Shown here: positions 36,239 through 47,116 of the stretch, in pieces | How the letters are laid out: every line of letters begins with the position of its first letter | How positions within the stretch are numbered: position 1 is the stretch's first letter | Assembly: GCF_028767125.1 (NCBI RefSeq) | Contig: NZ_JAKCWP010000013.1 | Location: 1-64,000, forward strand | DNA from: Chelativorans sp. YIM 93263 | GTDB taxonomy: Bacteria; Pseudomonadota; Alphaproteobacteria; Rhizobiales; Rhizobiaceae | Direction of reading: 5' to 3' | DNA length: 64,000 bases | The notes under the pieces: model-generated | Told to the model about the DNA's origin: nothing | Database searches by the model: none | The model's input: the letters and a program-made list of their open reading frames with translations, nothing else | Position numbers and translations under genes: made by a program

Positions 36239-37254
36239 TCGTCCAAACGGAACTCGAGATAAAGGTTGCGCTGGAGAAAGGAATGATTGTCGTCGGACAG
36301 GAGTGAGATCATCGTCTGCCCGTCGGCATTCTCCCAGATATCCAGCGCTTCCATATTGTCGACCTCGTAATCCATATCGGCCTGCATGAGGACGGTACCG
36401 TCGATGGCGGCGCCGGGCTTGATATCGTCCCCGTCGATCCGCCTCAGCCGCATGGCAACCCCGCCGTTAAAGAGCGAAAAGCGACGTTCCAGCAAGAGCA
36501 GGTCGCCATCGGGCAGAAACGCGCCGTCGGTGATATCGAACTCGTCGCTTCGGACGACGGTGAAGATCCCCTTGCGCGGCCCTGACAAGATCGCGGCAAA
36601 GATATTCTCCTGCAAGTCGATGCTGCGTTCCGTAATCGCAACGAGCGCTCCGGCAAGCGGGCTGTCCTCCGGCGCGTAGGCGATCGTTTCAAAACCCTGG
36701 TTCACACGCAACTCATATTCAGGGACGAGAAAATCGAGTTCCAGCTTGGCCGGTCCCATATCCGGTGGATCGAATTCGAATACCGCAATGCGATGCACGC
36801 GCTCGAAGCCCACCGCCACCTCGCCGCCGCGGACTGCAATCGCTTCGGCATCGGTCGTCCATTTATCGTCAACAATGTTCCCGTCCGGATCATGAATGGG
36901 AGCCATCGTAAAATCGGTGAAACCCGAAGGACGGCCTTCCCCATCGCGTTCGAGCCGGCCAAAAAACCAGAAACCCGTATCGGTAACGCCGATGAAGCGG
37001 TCACCTGGCGACAGAAACCGGAATGACGACAGCCCACCGAAACGCCTGTCCCGCGACCGCATTTCCAGTCCGCCGACGAACGTCAGCGGCCCGAAGCGCG
37101 TATCGCGCGAGCCGATTTCAAAATCGGTTATCCGGCTGCTGGAAACCGTGGTCGTTCCGTCTTCTTCCGGAACAGCGCTAGCAGAAAAGCCGAAGATGAA
37201 AACTAGGAAGAGACCGGCCACCCACGCGGCCGGAGCGGATATGTCAGCTCGCAC
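36220..37254 (-). CDS. Exported esterase-like (phytase-type beta-propeller) protein
   Basis: 344 residues from GTG 37254, which overlaps the cobT stop by 11 nt and leads straight into a signal peptide ([19 protein letters not shown]); an in-frame ATG at 37314 lies further inside cobT. The mature part, with [38 protein letters not shown] and [12 protein letters not shown], matches the esterase-like activity of phytase family (DUF1513-like propellers). Activity unproven. Probably cotranscribed with cobT. Confidence 0.82.
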   Translation of the reverse strand: MRADISAPAAWVAGLFLVFIFGFSASAVPEEDGTTTVSSSRITDFEIGSRDTRFGPLTFVGGLEMRSRDRRFGGLSSFRFLSPGDRFIGVTDTGFWFFGRLERDGEGRPSGFTDFTMAPIHDPDGNIVDDKWTTDAEAIAVRGGEVAVGFERVHRIAVFEFDPPDMGPAKLELDFLVPEYELRVNQGFETIAYAPEDSPLAGALVAITERSIDLQENIFAAILSGPRKGIFTVVRSDEFDITDGAFLPDGDLLLLERRFSLFNGGVAMRLRRIDGDDIKPGAAIDGTVLMQADMDYEVDNMEALDIWENADGQTMISLLSDDNHSFLQRNLYLEFRLDDQADTP

Positions 37255-39136
37255 GGCGCAGGCGCCCACGATCGCCGCCACGCCGGAGGCTCTCCTCCTC
37301 GAAAAGGGAAGCAAGCTGTTCCGTCATGGCTCCGGCGAGTTCTTCGGCATCGACGATGGTCACGGCCCGGCGATAATAGCGTGTGACGTCATGACCGATC
37401 CCGATAGCCAGAAGCTCCACGGGCGAGCGCGTCTCGACGAGTTCGATGATGCCGCGCAAATGTCTTTCCAGATAGTTGCCGGGATTGACCGACAGGGTGG
37501 AGTCATCCACCGGTGCGCCGTCGGAAATCATCATCATGATCTTGCGCTGTTCGGGGCGCATCATAAGCCGTTGGTGAGCCCACAGCAGCGCCTCCCCGTC
37601 GATATTCTCCTTCAGAAGCCCCTCGCGCATCATCAGACCGAGGTTGCGGCGTGAACGACGCCACGGCGCATCGGCGGACTTGTAGACGATGTGGCGCAAG
37701 TCATTCAGCCGGCCGGGATTGGCATTCTTACCTTCCTTGAGCCACGATTCGCGCGCCTGTCCGCCCTTCCAGGCGCGGGTGGTGAAGCCAAGAATCTCCA
37801 CGCGCACACCGCACCGCTCCAGGGTACGCGCAAGAATATCGGCGCAGATCGCCGCCACCGAAATGGGGCGGCCCCGCATCGAGCCTGAATTGTCGAGAAG
37901 AAGTGTGACCACCGTGTCGCGGAAATTTGTATCGCGCTCCTGCTTGAAGGATAGCGGCTGCATGGGATCGATAATGAGGCGCGGCAGGCGTGCAGGATCG
38001 AGAACACCTTCCTCCAGGTCGAACTCCCAGGAGCGGTTCTGCTGAGCCATCAGCCGGCGCTGCAGGCGGTTGGCAAGCCGCCCCACCACGCCTTGAAGAC
38101 TGGTGAGTTGCTTGTCGAGATAGGCGCGCAGCCGGTCCAGCTCTTCTTCGTCGCACAGGTCTTGCGCGCTCACCACCTCATCGAATTTGGTGGTGAAAAC
38201 CCGGTAGTCGATCTCGCTTGCCGCCTGGTCGAATGCACTCTCGGGCTGGCGCGCCTCGCCCGGCGTCTCGTTTTCGAACTCGTCCTGATCAGTATCGTCT
38301 TCGGTCGTGCTTTCAGCGGCGTTGCTTTCGCCGGCTTCCTGCTCGTCGCCGGCGGTATCGGCTTCCTCTGCCTGGCTGCGTTCGCCTTCGGAATCCTCTT
38401 CGCCGCCTTCCTCCGAGGATTCCTCGCCCTTGGGCTGATCATCATCCTCGTCGCTGTCGTCGAACTGATCTTCCTCTTCGAACTCCTCGCCCATATCCAT
38501 GGAGCCCAGGAGGTTGCGCACGCTGCGTGCGAAGGCGTCCTGATTTTCTATATTCGGCAGGAGAGTGTCGAAATCTGCACCGGCTTTTTCCTCGACCCAC
38601 TCACGCCACAGCTCGGTGACCCGCTCTGCATTTTTCGGGGCAGCGCGGCCTGTCAGCTTCTCGCGCACCATCATCGCGACCGCCTCTTCCAGGGGCGCGT
38701 CGGCCTGATCGCTGACATCCGCCAGGTTGGCGCGAGCGAACTTATCGTCCAGCATCGCCGCCAGGTTGTCCGAAACGCCCTGCATGGAGCGCGCGCCGAT
38801 GGCTTCGATGCGGGCCTGTTCAACCGCATCGAAGATGGCGCGCGCCTGCTTGCCCTGGGGTGCGAGCCGGTTGTGCACGCGCGCATCGTGGCAGGCCCGG
38901 CGCAGGGCCATGGAATCGCCCAGTCCACGGGTGACGCGCAAAGTCTCGGCGGTCGGTTTTTTCGGTGGATCCGGGAGGCGGATCCTGTTTCCCGTCAGCG
39001 CCGGCTTGTCCTTGGAAAAGGATACCTCCAGGTCATGATCGCCCGCGATGGCGCGCACGCAGCCCGTCACTGCCCGCTTGAAAGGATCAAGCGGCGCTTC
39101 CTGGGGCTGGCCGGGCTTACGGTTGGTCTGGCTCAC
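37244..39136 (-). CDS. cobT: Aerobic cobaltochelatase subunit CobT
   Basis: 630 residues. N-terminal CobT domain ([20 protein letters not shown]), a long acidic Glu/Asp-rich linker (about residues 215-300) and a C-terminal VWA domain with the MIDAS sequence [14 protein letters not shown]. With CobN and the AAA+ protein CobS it inserts cobalt into hydrogenobyrinate a,c-diamide in aerobic cobalamin synthesis. Same strand as cobS, separated from it by the GFA gene. Confidence 0.95.
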   Translation of the reverse strand: MSQTNRKPGQPQEAPLDPFKRAVTGCVRAIAGDHDLEVSFSKDKPALTGNRIRLPDPPKKPTAETLRVTRGLGDSMALRRACHDARVHNRLAPQGKQARAIFDAVEQARIEAIGARSMQGVSDNLAAMLDDKFARANLADVSDQADAPLEEAVAMMVREKLTGRAAPKNAERVTELWREWVEEKAGADFDTLLPNIENQDAFARSVRNLLGSMDMGEEFEEEDQFDDSDEDDDQPKGEESSEEGGEEDSEGERSQAEEADTAGDEQEAGESNAAESTTEDDTDQDEFENETPGEARQPESAFDQAASEIDYRVFTTKFDEVVSAQDLCDEEELDRLRAYLDKQLTSLQGVVGRLANRLQRRLMAQQNRSWEFDLEEGVLDPARLPRLIIDPMQPLSFKQERDTNFRDTVVTLLLDNSGSMRGRPISVAAICADILARTLERCGVRVEILGFTTRAWKGGQARESWLKEGKNANPGRLNDLRHIVYKSADAPWRRSRRNLGLMMREGLLKENIDGEALLWAHQRLMMRPEQRKIMMMISDGAPVDDSTLSVNPGNYLERHLRGIIELVETRSPVELLAIGIGHDVTRYYRRAVTIVDAEELAGAMTEQLASLFEEESLRRGGDRGRLRRAS

Positions 39137-39156
39137 TTCCTGGTGTCTCCAGCCGC

Positions 39157-39504
39157 TCAGCGCGAGCGACCATCAAATTGCTGCGTTTCCAGAGCATCCA
39201 AATCGACATCGTCCAGACAACGCACATTCACGGCTACCATCGCGGTGCCATCGGGCATGGCGCCACGGGCGAACGATTCCATCCCGCAGGACGAACAGAA
39301 CAGATGCTCGATTTGCTTCGTGTTGAAGCGGTATTCCGTGAGGCTTTCCTCACCCTTTTCCAGCGTGAAGCTTTCTGCCGGCGTGAAAGCGAGAATGCTG
39401 CCGCGCTGCCGGCAATATGAGCAGTTGCAGGTGATCGGGCTCGACAGGTCGACATCGACCTCGAAGCGAACATTCCCGCAGTGACATCCACCCGCGTACT
39501 GCAT
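39157..39504 (-). CDS. GFA-family (glutathione-dependent formaldehyde-activating-like) protein
   Basis: 115 residues with the zinc-binding Cys sets of the GFA fold: [21 protein letters not shown] and [12 protein letters not shown]. Members include glutathione-S-hydroxymethyl synthase-like proteins, mostly of unknown function. It lies 9 nt downstream of cobS and 20 nt upstream of cobT, so it is embedded in the cobaltochelatase operon. Confidence 0.88.
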   Translation of the reverse strand: MQYAGGCHCGNVRFEVDVDLSSPITCNCSYCRQRGSILAFTPAESFTLEKGEESLTEYRFNTKQIEHLFCSSCGMESFARGAMPDGTAMVAVNVRCLDDVDLDALETQQFDGRSR

Positions 39505-39513
39505 TCCGGCCCC

Positions 39514-40503
39514 CTAGCTCAAAACCACGTTCGCCGCCGATTCCGGCAGGTCTTCACCAAACGCACGCTGATAGAATTCCGCCACCAGGGCGCGCTCCAG
39601 TTCGTCGCACTTGTTGAGGAAGGTAAGACGGAACGCAAAACCGACATCGCCAAAGATCTCCGCGTTCTCCGCCCACATGATGACCGTACGCGGACTCATG
39701 ACGGTCGAGAGATCGCCGTTCATGAACGCAGAGCGCGTCATATCCGCTACACGCACCATGCGGTCGACGGTTTCCCGGCCTTGGTCTCCCTGATAATGCT
39801 TGACCTTGGCCTGGACGATCGCCGCTTCCTCGTCATGGGGCAGGTAGTTCAACGTCGTGACGATGGACCAGCGATCCATCTGCGCCTGGTTAATCTGCTG
39901 CGTGCCGTGATAAAGCCCGCTCGTGTCGCCCAGTCCAACCGTGTTTGCCGTAGCAAACAGGCGGAAGGCGGGATGCGGACGGACTACCCTGCTCTGGTCG
40001 AGCAGCGTCAGCCGGCCCGAGGATTCCAGCACGCGCTGAATGACGAACATCACATCCGGGCGGCCCGCATCGTATTCGTCGAAGACAAGCGCGACATTGT
40101 GCTGATACGCCCAGGGCAGAATGCCGTCCCGGAACTCGGTGACCTGCTTGCCCTCCTTTACCACGATGGCATCCTTGCCAACGAGGTCGATACGGCTGAC
40201 ATGACTGTCGAGATTGATCCGTACGCAAGGCCAGTTGAGCCGCGCCGCCACCTGCTCGATATGAGTGGATTTGCCCGTACCGTGATACCCCGATATCATC
40301 ACGCGGCGATTATACGTAAAGCCGGCAAGGATCGCGAGTGTTGTCTGCTTGTCGAACAGATAGTCCGGATCCACATCCGGAACGTGTGAATCGGCTGCTG
40401 AGAACGCCGGCAGCACCATATCCGAATCAATGCCGAAAACCTCTTTCGCCGAGACGGTCGTATCGGGGAGATTGGCAATCTCGCGGTCAATCTTATTCAT
40501 CAT
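39514..40503 (-). CDS. cobS: Aerobic cobaltochelatase subunit CobS (AAA+)
   Basis: 329 residues. AAA+ MoxR-like ATPase with Walker [14 protein letters not shown], Walker [17 protein letters not shown] and sensor region [20 protein letters not shown]. CobS and CobT form the ATPase chaperone that drives cobalt insertion by CobN. Downstream of the J-domain gene (70-nt gap) and upstream of the GFA and cobT genes. The first two codons are both ATG. Confidence 0.95.
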   Translation of the reverse strand: MMNKIDREIANLPDTTVSAKEVFGIDSDMVLPAFSAADSHVPDVDPDYLFDKQTTLAILAGFTYNRRVMISGYHGTGKSTHIEQVAARLNWPCVRINLDSHVSRIDLVGKDAIVVKEGKQVTEFRDGILPWAYQHNVALVFDEYDAGRPDVMFVIQRVLESSGRLTLLDQSRVVRPHPAFRLFATANTVGLGDTSGLYHGTQQINQAQMDRWSIVTTLNYLPHDEEAAIVQAKVKHYQGDQGRETVDRMVRVADMTRSAFMNGDLSTVMSPRTVIMWAENAEIFGDVGFAFRLTFLNKCDELERALVAEFYQRAFGEDLPESAANVVLS

Positions 40504-40573
40504 ACCTCCAGCGCGCGCGGTACTCTCTCCGCGCCGCTCGTCTAGAAACGCTGCCTCTTAGCAGAGACCGGGA

Positions 40574-41194
40574 CTAACAGAAACCCGCCTGCTTGAGGAG
40601 CCTGTAAGCTTTGATCACGTCACGCAGACGCTCTTCCGAGCCCCTGTCGCCGCCATTTGCGTCAGGATGGTGACGCTTGACCAGCGCTTTATAGCGCGCC
40701 CTTATATGGTCGCCAGTAGCATTCTCGTCCAGGCCCAGCGTTTCCAGCGCCTTGGCCTCAAGCGGCCTCAGCCGTTTCGCCTTCGGCGCCTGGGGCTCGG
40801 CCTGTTCTCCGCCAAACAGATTAAAGGGGTCGCCAATACGGCGGAAATAGGCCGCGTGACCGGATCGGAAAGGGGCAAAGTCGGCGGCCGCCTGGCCGCT
40901 ATTAGCCGAGCCGACCTTCCAGGTCGGGCGATGACCTGTCATCGCCTCCTTCTGAAACCGCGCGATCTCGGTATCCTTTAGACCCGAAAAATAATTGTAG
41001 TTCTTGTTATAGTGCCGCACGTGTTCGAAACAGAAGCAGAAGTACTCGCCTTCACGCTCCCGCCCCACCGGCGCGCGATGATGGCCCGGCTCCTCACAGC
41101 CGTCCCATTGGCAGCGCGGCGCGTGCACATCGGTCTCGACCTTCGGATCCGGGCGAATGCGAATCTTCTCGAAATATTTCGAGTTCAGTTTCAT
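40574..41194 (-). CDS. J-domain protein (DnaJ-like)
   Basis: 206 residues. The J domain is C-terminal (about 148-203) and carries the HPD motif in LVKRHHPDANGGDRG, needed to stimulate DnaK ATPase. The N-terminal part has conserved CQWDGCEEPGHHRAP and FCFCFEHVRHYNKNYNY with several Cys and His, possibly a metal site. This protein is commonly encoded next to cobS in Rhizobiales. Divergent from bolA. Confidence 0.9.
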   Translation of the reverse strand: MKLNSKYFEKIRIRPDPKVETDVHAPRCQWDGCEEPGHHRAPVGREREGEYFCFCFEHVRHYNKNYNYFSGLKDTEIARFQKEAMTGHRPTWKVGSANSGQAAADFAPFRSGHAAYFRRIGDPFNLFGGEQAEPQAPKAKRLRPLEAKALETLGLDENATGDHIRARYKALVKRHHPDANGGDRGSEERLRDVIKAYRLLKQAGFC

Positions 41195-41341
41195 ACCTGA
41201 CCTGAATACAGCAAATCAGTATGGAATTATGGCGCTTGTCCGCCACGAAACAAGAATTGACATTTTGTCGGAATTGCGCCTAGCGAACTGGTCCGAGCGC
41301 TCTCTAGGGATGCTGCTCCAATATGGTGTTGGGAGAAGGCC

Positions 41342-41644
41342 TTGTCCATACAGTCTACGATAGAAGCCCGGCTTAAAGAGATATTTGCGCCGGAACGGCT
41401 CGATGTTATCAACGAAAGCCATCTTCATGCCGGCCATCATCACACGGAGGCTGGCCATGTAGAGACCTTCGATGGAACGGGCGAGACTCATTTCCGCGTG
41501 CGAATCGTCTCCGCCATGTTCACCGGCATGAATCGCGTGGAGCGGCACCGCAAGGTGAACGAAGCGCTGGCGCACGAGCTTAAGAACGGCCTGCATGCGC
41601 TTGCCATAGAACCCGCAGCGCCTGGCGAGAAAACGCGGTGGTAA
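41342..41644 (+). CDS. BolA-family protein
   Basis: 100 residues from TTG 41342, directly after the ribosome binding site GGGAGAAGG. BolA features: IEARLKEIFAPERLDVINES, HFRVRIVSAMFTGMNRVERH and a C-terminal VNEALAHEL. BolA proteins bind [2Fe-2S] clusters with monothiol glutaredoxins and may regulate transcription. Ends 36 bp from the convergent CorC-like gene. Confidence 0.9.
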   Translation: MSIQSTIEARLKEIFAPERLDVINESHLHAGHHHTEAGHVETFDGTGETHFRVRIVSAMFTGMNRVERHRKVNEALAHELKNGLHALAIEPAAPGEKTRW

Positions 41645-41680
41645 GACAGCTAAGGTTAGCGCCATAGGGCGAATTGGCTT

Positions 41681-42976
41681 TCACTCCTCCTTCGATACCG
41701 TCGGGGTCTCCTCCACCGCCGGTCGGATGCGCAGCTTGGTGATGCGGTTTTTTTCGCGCCGCATGACGATGAAGCGCTTGCCGAAGAAGGTGAAGGCCTG
41801 TTTTTCCTCGGGAATGGTCTGAGTCTCGTGGATGACGAGACCGGCAATCGTCGTCGCCTCCTCTTCAGGCAGTTCCCAGTCGAGGACACGATTCAGGTCA
41901 CGGACGGGTACGGAACCATCCACCACGACCGAGCCGTCAGCCTCCTGCTTGACCCCCTGCATTTCGACGTCGTGTTCGTCGGCGATCTCTCCGACAATTT
42001 CCTCGATGATATCTTCGAGCGTGACGAGCCCTTCCACCTCGCCGTATTCGTCAACGACGATCGCCATGTGCGCCTTGCGGCGCAGGAAGGCGTTGAGCTG
42101 ATCCTGGAGCGTCGTGGTATCCGGAACGAACCATGGCCTTGAGGCGACGTCCATGATGTCCACGCGCGAGGCGTCGTAACCGCCTTCGTGGAGCGCCCGC
42201 AAAAGATCCTTCGCATGGACGACCCCGACGATGTTTTCCGTGGAGCCGCGCCATAGCGGCATGCGCGTATAAGGGCTGCTCAGAATCTCACCGATCACCG
42301 TCTCGCGCGAATCGTCGGCATTGACCGAGCGCATACTCGTGCGGTGGATCATGACGTCCGAAACCTCCAACTCGTGAAGGTCCAGAAGGCCACCGACACG
42401 GTCCCGGTCCTGCTTTACCACCGCGCCCTCGCGATGAAGCACCTCGACCGTGCCGCGCAACTCCTCGTGCGCCGACAGCATGAAAGTATCGCGCGACAGG
42501 TTCACACCCAGAATCGAGAGCAGGAATCGCACAATCGCGTTCGCCATCGACGACAGCGCGCCGAACAGAAAAGTGACCAGCCGCGCGAAGGGCGAGACGG
42601 TCAACGCGAATTGCTCCGGCCGCGCGAGCGCCAGCGATTTCGGCAGGATCTCGGCGAAAATGACCAGCATTACCGTCATCATGATGGTGGCGTAGGCTAC
42701 GCCGGCCTCGCCGAAGAGCGTCAGGAAAAGACTGGTGGCCAGGGCCGAAGCGAGAATATTGACGAGATTGTTTCCGATCAGGAGCGCACCGACCAGGCGG
42801 TTGCGACGCGTGACCAATGTCGCAACCACGCCGGCACGCTTGTCACCGCCCCGTTCGAGCGTATGCAGCCGCGCGCGTGAAACGGCGGTCATTCCCGTCT
42901 CCGTGCCCGAAAACAGGAACGACAGCGCAATAAGCACGAGAATAATGCCACCAGTGGTCAGGAGACTGGCCGTCAT
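41681..42976 (-). CDS. CNNM/CorC-type hemolysin-family transporter
   Basis: 431 residues. An N-terminal CNNM membrane domain ([37 protein letters not shown], then [14 protein letters not shown]), two CBS domains (about 205-325; [17 protein letters not shown] and [20 protein letters not shown]) and a C-terminal CorC/HlyC domain. Family members act in magnesium or cobalt efflux. Its ATG overlaps the aroB stop by 4 nt, so it is translationally coupled to the shikimate genes. Confidence 0.92.
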   Translation of the reverse strand: MTASLLTTGGIILVLIALSFLFSGTETGMTAVSRARLHTLERGGDKRAGVVATLVTRRNRLVGALLIGNNLVNILASALATSLFLTLFGEAGVAYATIMMTVMLVIFAEILPKSLALARPEQFALTVSPFARLVTFLFGALSSMANAIVRFLLSILGVNLSRDTFMLSAHEELRGTVEVLHREGAVVKQDRDRVGGLLDLHELEVSDVMIHRTSMRSVNADDSRETVIGEILSSPYTRMPLWRGSTENIVGVVHAKDLLRALHEGGYDASRVDIMDVASRPWFVPDTTTLQDQLNAFLRRKAHMAIVVDEYGEVEGLVTLEDIIEEIVGEIADEHDVEMQGVKQEADGSVVVDGSVPVRDLNRVLDWELPEEEATTIAGLVIHETQTIPEEKQAFTFFGKRFIVMRREKNRITKLRIRPAVEETPTVSKEE

Positions 42977-44121
42977 TGTTCAAGACACTCCTTCAGAAAA
43001 GCCTGGACCTCCGAAGCCGGAACATCGCTGGCGATGAACGACTGCCCGACACCGTGTGTGAGGATAAAGGTCAGCGCGCCACGGGATACCTTCTTGTCTT
43101 GCGCAATATAGGAAAGAAGCCGCTCCGCATCAGGGAGCCCGCCGGGAATGTGCTCCAGTCGGGTGGGCAGGCCGACGGTGCCCAGATGCGCCTCCACGCG
43201 GTCGGCATCGTCAGGACTGGCGAGATTCATGCGCGCGGAAAAACGGTGTGCCAGCGCCATGCCTATGGCAACACCTTCCCCATGCACCAGACGTTGGCTG
43301 TCGTATCCGGTAGCGGCCTCAAGCGCATGACCGAATGTATGTCCGAGATTCAGAAGCGCGCGATCGCCTGTTTCCCGCTCGTCGCGTTCAACGATCTCCG
43401 CCTTCGCCCGGCAGGACTCGGCAATCGCCTCGGCGCGCGCAGCACCGCCGGAAAAGACGTCCCGCCAATTCGCTTCCAGCCATCGAAAGAAGTCCGGCCG
43501 ATTGATGAGCCCGTACTTGGCCATCTCCGCATACCCTGCGCGAAACTCGCGCGGCGGCAGCGTATCGAGGGTCGCCGTGTCGGCGAGCACCAGCTTTGGC
43601 TGATGAAAGACTCCGACGAGGTTTTTCCCGCGAGGCGTGTTGATACCGGTCTTGCCGCCAACCGAAGAATCGACCTGCGCCAGCAGGCTGGTGGGCATCT
43701 GGACGAAATGCATTCCCCGCCGAACGATCCCTGCCGCAAAGCCGGCGAGATCGCCCACCACACCGCCGCCAAGCGCGATGAGCGTGTCGGAGCGCTCCAG
43801 CCGGGCGGCGAGGATAGAATCCACTGTCTCTTGCAAAGCGTCGAAGCTTTTGCTGCGCTCGCCCGGCGGCAGTGCAATGACGTCGGCGCAATCAATGCCG
43901 GCCTCGTCAAGACCTGCCCTGAGAGTTTCGAGATGAGCGGCCGCGACATTCTCGTCCGTAACCACTGCAGCGCGCGTACCGGGAAGGCGCTCGGCAATTT
44001 CGGCCCCGGAACTGGCGATCAGGTTAGGGCCGATCAAAATATCATAAGCCCGCTCCCCGAGCCCGACCGACACGGTCACCCGGTCCCCGGCTTCATGGGT
44101 TATTGAGCCGGCTTCTTGCAT
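42973..44121 (-). CDS. aroB: 3-dehydroquinate synthase
   Basis: 382 residues from ATG 44121, overlapping the aroK stop by 22 nt. AroB motifs: [55 protein letters not shown] and [10 protein letters not shown]. Converts DAHP to 3-dehydroquinate using NAD+ and a divalent metal, step two of the shikimate pathway. The frame is open further upstream but that part is the shadow of aroK. Followed by the coupled CorC-like gene. Confidence 0.95.
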   Translation of the reverse strand: MQEAGSITHEAGDRVTVSVGLGERAYDILIGPNLIASSGAEIAERLPGTRAAVVTDENVAAAHLETLRAGLDEAGIDCADVIALPPGERSKSFDALQETVDSILAARLERSDTLIALGGGVVGDLAGFAAGIVRRGMHFVQMPTSLLAQVDSSVGGKTGINTPRGKNLVGVFHQPKLVLADTATLDTLPPREFRAGYAEMAKYGLINRPDFFRWLEANWRDVFSGGAARAEAIAESCRAKAEIVERDERETGDRALLNLGHTFGHALEAATGYDSQRLVHGEGVAIGMALAHRFSARMNLASPDDADRVEAHLGTVGLPTRLEHIPGGLPDAERLLSYIAQDKKVSRGALTFILTHGVGQSFIASDVPASEVQAFLKECLEQ

Positions 44122-44699
44122 TTTTCTTCCTCGATATAGGCGGTAAGGGCGGAGACGACCTCCCCAGCGATCACTTCTTTCGGCTCGTCGCGGGAGTGAA
44201 CCGTCATATCCGCTTTGCCGTAAACAGGATAGCGCGTATCCATCAGACGTTGCATGGTGCCGCGCGGGTCTTGCGTGTTGAGCAGTGGACGGTTCTGCCG
44301 CTTGGCGACGCGGTGCATCAGTGTGTCCAGATCGGCTTTCAACCACACCGAAACGGCGTGTCGCACGATAGCACCCCGGGTTGCCGCGTTCATGAAGGCA
44401 CCACCGCCCGTGGAGAGCACCTGAGGTCCATTCCTCAGCAGCCGCTTGATGACACGCCGTTCCAGTGCCCGAAATTCGTCCTCGCCGTATTTTTCGAAGA
44501 GTTCGGGCACTGACATGCGGGAGACAGCTTCAATCTCATGGTCGCTGTCGGTAAACGGCAGTCCCAGCACAGTCGCCACACGGCGTCCGATCACCGTCTT
44601 GCCCGCCCCCATGAGACCGACGAGGACAACGCTGCGCCGCCCGAGCCGCGAAAGCAGCGTGGCGATGTCGGTTGTATGTCTTTCGTCAGCCGGTGTCAT
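44100..44699 (-). CDS. aroK: Shikimate kinase
   Basis: 199 residues. P-loop [15 protein letters not shown], shikimate-binding DSDHEIE and LSTGGGAFM, and the lid region [15 protein letters not shown]. Phosphorylates shikimate at the 3-OH. aroK-aroB overlap is the normal alphaproteobacterial order. Divergent from the small membrane protein upstream of xerD. Confidence 0.95.
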   Translation of the reverse strand: MTPADERHTTDIATLLSRLGRRSVVLVGLMGAGKTVIGRRVATVLGLPFTDSDHEIEAVSRMSVPELFEKYGEDEFRALERRVIKRLLRNGPQVLSTGGGAFMNAATRGAIVRHAVSVWLKADLDTLMHRVAKRQNRPLLNTQDPRGTMQRLMDTRYPVYGKADMTVHSRDEPKEVIAGEVVSALTAYIEEEKCKKPAQ

Positions 44700-44806
44700 G
44701 CAACAGGTTTCGACATCAAAAGCGCAAAGGCGTCAAGCGCCGCGCGCTTGCCTTGTTTGGGGCTGCGCTCCATAACATCGGCAGGAAACCTGTGCGGACA
44801 TATCTC

Positions 44807-44953
44807 ATGCCGACCCTTATACGGTTGTTAACCGTGATCGCCATATTAGTCGGTGTCGCCTATGGCGCGATGTTCGCGCTCGTCACCTTTGTCGAGCCGA
44901 ACACGACCGAGATGACGATCACTATCCCGGACGAGAGATTTGCCGAACCTTGA
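44807..44953 (+). CDS. Small membrane protein upstream of xerD (48 aa)
   Basis: 48 residues from ATG 44807, one membrane helix ([20 protein letters not shown]) and a short tail with [17 protein letters not shown]. Small proteins of this shape occur before xerD in many Rhizobiales. Its stop lies 7 nt before the xerD GTG, so it is cotranscribed. Function unknown. Confidence 0.7.
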   Translation: MPTLIRLLTVIAILVGVAYGAMFALVTFVEPNTTEMTITIPDERFAEP

Positions 44954-44960
44954 GGCGCCA

Positions 44961-45890
44961 GTGATAACGAGTGCGGCGGGAATAGAAGCGTTTCTCGAGA
45001 TGATGGCGGCCGAACGCGGCGCCAGCGACAACACTCTGGCTGCCTACCGCCATGATCTTGAAGACGCCGATGCATTTCTGAGCGTGGCTCATGAAGGCCT
45101 CGTTCCTGCCGATCGGGGGAGTATACGCGCCTATCTCGGAGATATGGCGGCGCGCAGCTTCACAGCGACAACGCAGGCACGCAAGCTCTCCTCCCTGCGC
45201 CAGTTTTATAAGTTTCTCTATGCGGAAGGCCTGCGCTCCGACGATCCGACTGGCGTTCTCGACAGCCCGAAGAAAGAGCGGCCGCTGCCAAAAACGCTCA
45301 GCGAAGAAGAGACGACACGTCTCCTGGAGCAGGCCGCAAAGGAGGCTCTAGCGGCTGAGCAAGGCACCGCGGAAGGCCTCTCCGCGCGGCGCCTGCACGC
45401 CCTTCTGGAGATTCTCTATGCCTCCGGCCTGCGGGTGTCAGAGCTTGTCGGTCTGCCCGTCACCGTGGCGCTGCGCGACGAGCGCTTTTTTTCTGTACGT
45501 GGAAAAGGCGGGAAGGAGCGGATCGCGCCGCTTTCGGACAAGGCGCGGGCAGCGGTCGCCTCCTGGCTCGCCGAGAGAAACAAACACCCGGCGCTGGCTG
45601 AAAGCCCGTGGCTCTTCCCAGCGAAATCGGATACCGGCTACCTACCCCGTCAGGTCTTTGCCCGCGAACTCAAGGGGCTCGCCGCACGCGCGGGGATCAG
45701 AACGTCCAAGATCTCGCCGCATGTGCTGCGTCATGCGTTCGCCAGCCATCTACTGCAAAATGGTGCCGACTTGCGGGCGGTGCAGCAGCTCCTGGGGCAT
45801 TCAGACATCAGCACCACTCAGATATACACCCATGTTCTGGAAAAGCATCTGCAAGAACTGGTGCAGTTTCATCATCCGCTTGCCGACTAG
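44961..45890 (+). CDS. xerD: Tyrosine recombinase XerD
   Basis: 309 residues from GTG 44961 with GAGG seven bases upstream; TTG at 44940 is a weaker alternative. SAM-like N-terminal domain ([20 protein letters not shown]), catalytic Arg in [30 protein letters not shown] and [16 protein letters not shown] with the nucleophilic Tyr. Resolves chromosome dimers at dif with XerC. Upstream of accA, a common Rhizobiales order. Confidence 0.93.
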   Translation: MITSAAGIEAFLEMMAAERGASDNTLAAYRHDLEDADAFLSVAHEGLVPADRGSIRAYLGDMAARSFTATTQARKLSSLRQFYKFLYAEGLRSDDPTGVLDSPKKERPLPKTLSEEETTRLLEQAAKEALAAEQGTAEGLSARRLHALLEILYASGLRVSELVGLPVTVALRDERFFSVRGKGGKERIAPLSDKARAAVASWLAERNKHPALAESPWLFPAKSDTGYLPRQVFARELKGLAARAGIRTSKISPHVLRHAFASHLLQNGADLRAVQQLLGHSDISTTQIYTHVLEKHLQELVQFHHPLAD

Positions 45891-45972
45891 GCTTGGGATC
45901 GTTATGTCAGGCTCTTAATCTTGGCGGTTTCTTAATGCCGACCGCGTGTTTCGTGTCCGATTTGGCGGGTTA

Positions 45973-46923
45973 ATGTATAACTATCTCGATTTCGAAAAAC
46001 CGGTTGCCGACCTCGAAGGCAAGATTCTCGAACTGAAGAAGCTGGCGGATAGCGGCGAGGCCGTCGACGTTGCCGATGAGATCGCCCGGCTGGAAAAACG
46101 TTCGAAAGATGCGCTTCGCGATATCTACACGGCGTTGACCCCTTGGCAGAAGGCGCAGATCGCGCGCCATCCCGACCGCCCGCATTGCATGGACTACGTC
46201 CACGCCTTGTTCACGGATTACACACCGCTTTCCGGCGATCGCGCATATGGTGAGGATCAGGCGGTCATCGCGGGTTTTGCCCGTTTCCGGGGTGAAGCCA
46301 TCGCGATCGTTGGTCAGGAAAAAGGCAACGATACGCAGAGCCGCCTGAAGCGCAACTTCGGCATGGCCCGGCCGGAGGGATACCGCAAGGCAGTGCGCGT
46401 GATGGACCTTGCCGAGCGCTACGGCATACCGGTCGTGAGTCTCGTCGATACGGCCGGCGCTTATCCTGGCATCGGAGCGGAAGAACGGGGACAGGCGGAA
46501 GCGATCGCCCGCTCGACCTCCAAATGCCTCAGCCTGACGGTGCCCAATGTCTCCGTTATTATCGGTGAAGGGGGATCGGGCGGTGCCATAGCCATCGCGA
46601 CCGCAAACCGGGTCCACATGCTGGAGCACTCGATCTATTCGGTGATTTCCCCCGAGGGGGCCGCTTCGATCCTGTGGCGTGACTCGACCCGCGCCAAGGA
46701 CGCCGCCACGAACATGAAGATTACCGCACAGGACCTTCTTCAACTCAAGATCATAGACGGTATCGTCTCCGAACCGCTCGGCGGTGCGCATCGCAATCCG
46801 GATGCTGTAATCCGGGCGACGGGCGAAACAATTGAGAGCAGCTTCAGGGAACTGGGCGAAAGTAACCAGGATTACCGGGAGCAGCGGCGCGAGAAGTTCC
46901 TCGCCATCGGCCGCGATCTCTGA
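45973..46923 (+). CDS. accA: Acetyl-CoA carboxylase carboxyltransferase subunit alpha
   Basis: 316 residues from ATG 45973 (MYNYLDFEKPVADLEGKI), the usual start of this protein; an upstream ATG at 45946 adds nine residues. Carboxyltransferase features: DRPHCMDYV, the glycine-rich FIDTAGAYPG-like sequence LVDTAGAYPGIGAEERGQ, and EGGSGGAIAIA. Makes malonyl-CoA with AccD for fatty-acid synthesis. Confidence 0.95.
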   Translation: MYNYLDFEKPVADLEGKILELKKLADSGEAVDVADEIARLEKRSKDALRDIYTALTPWQKAQIARHPDRPHCMDYVHALFTDYTPLSGDRAYGEDQAVIAGFARFRGEAIAIVGQEKGNDTQSRLKRNFGMARPEGYRKAVRVMDLAERYGIPVVSLVDTAGAYPGIGAEERGQAEAIARSTSKCLSLTVPNVSVIIGEGGSGGAIAIATANRVHMLEHSIYSVISPEGAASILWRDSTRAKDAATNMKITAQDLLQLKIIDGIVSEPLGGAHRNPDAVIRATGETIESSFRELGESNQDYREQRREKFLAIGRDL

Positions 46924-47116
46924 ACCCTGCGGCTCTCGCGCACATCGAGCGGCGGCGGCTGCTGTTTTCTTGCTCCGCGCCGGCTTCAGTGCTACTCAAT
47001 AGTGCGAAATTGTGTGTTTGTGGTAATGATTTATCAAGCCTAATGGGTCTTTACTCGGGGGAGACCCGGCTTCCGTCGCCGGAGAGGAAGTTTGGTAAGC
47101 TGACAGAGACCATTGC

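Noticed and set aside
38093-39484. Plus-strand ORF of 463 codons
   Set aside because: Antisense to cobT; hydrophobic runs come from the reverse reading of the acidic linker. No family features.
42976-44106. Plus-strand ORF of 376 codons
   Set aside because: Exactly opposite aroB, which has all conserved motifs.
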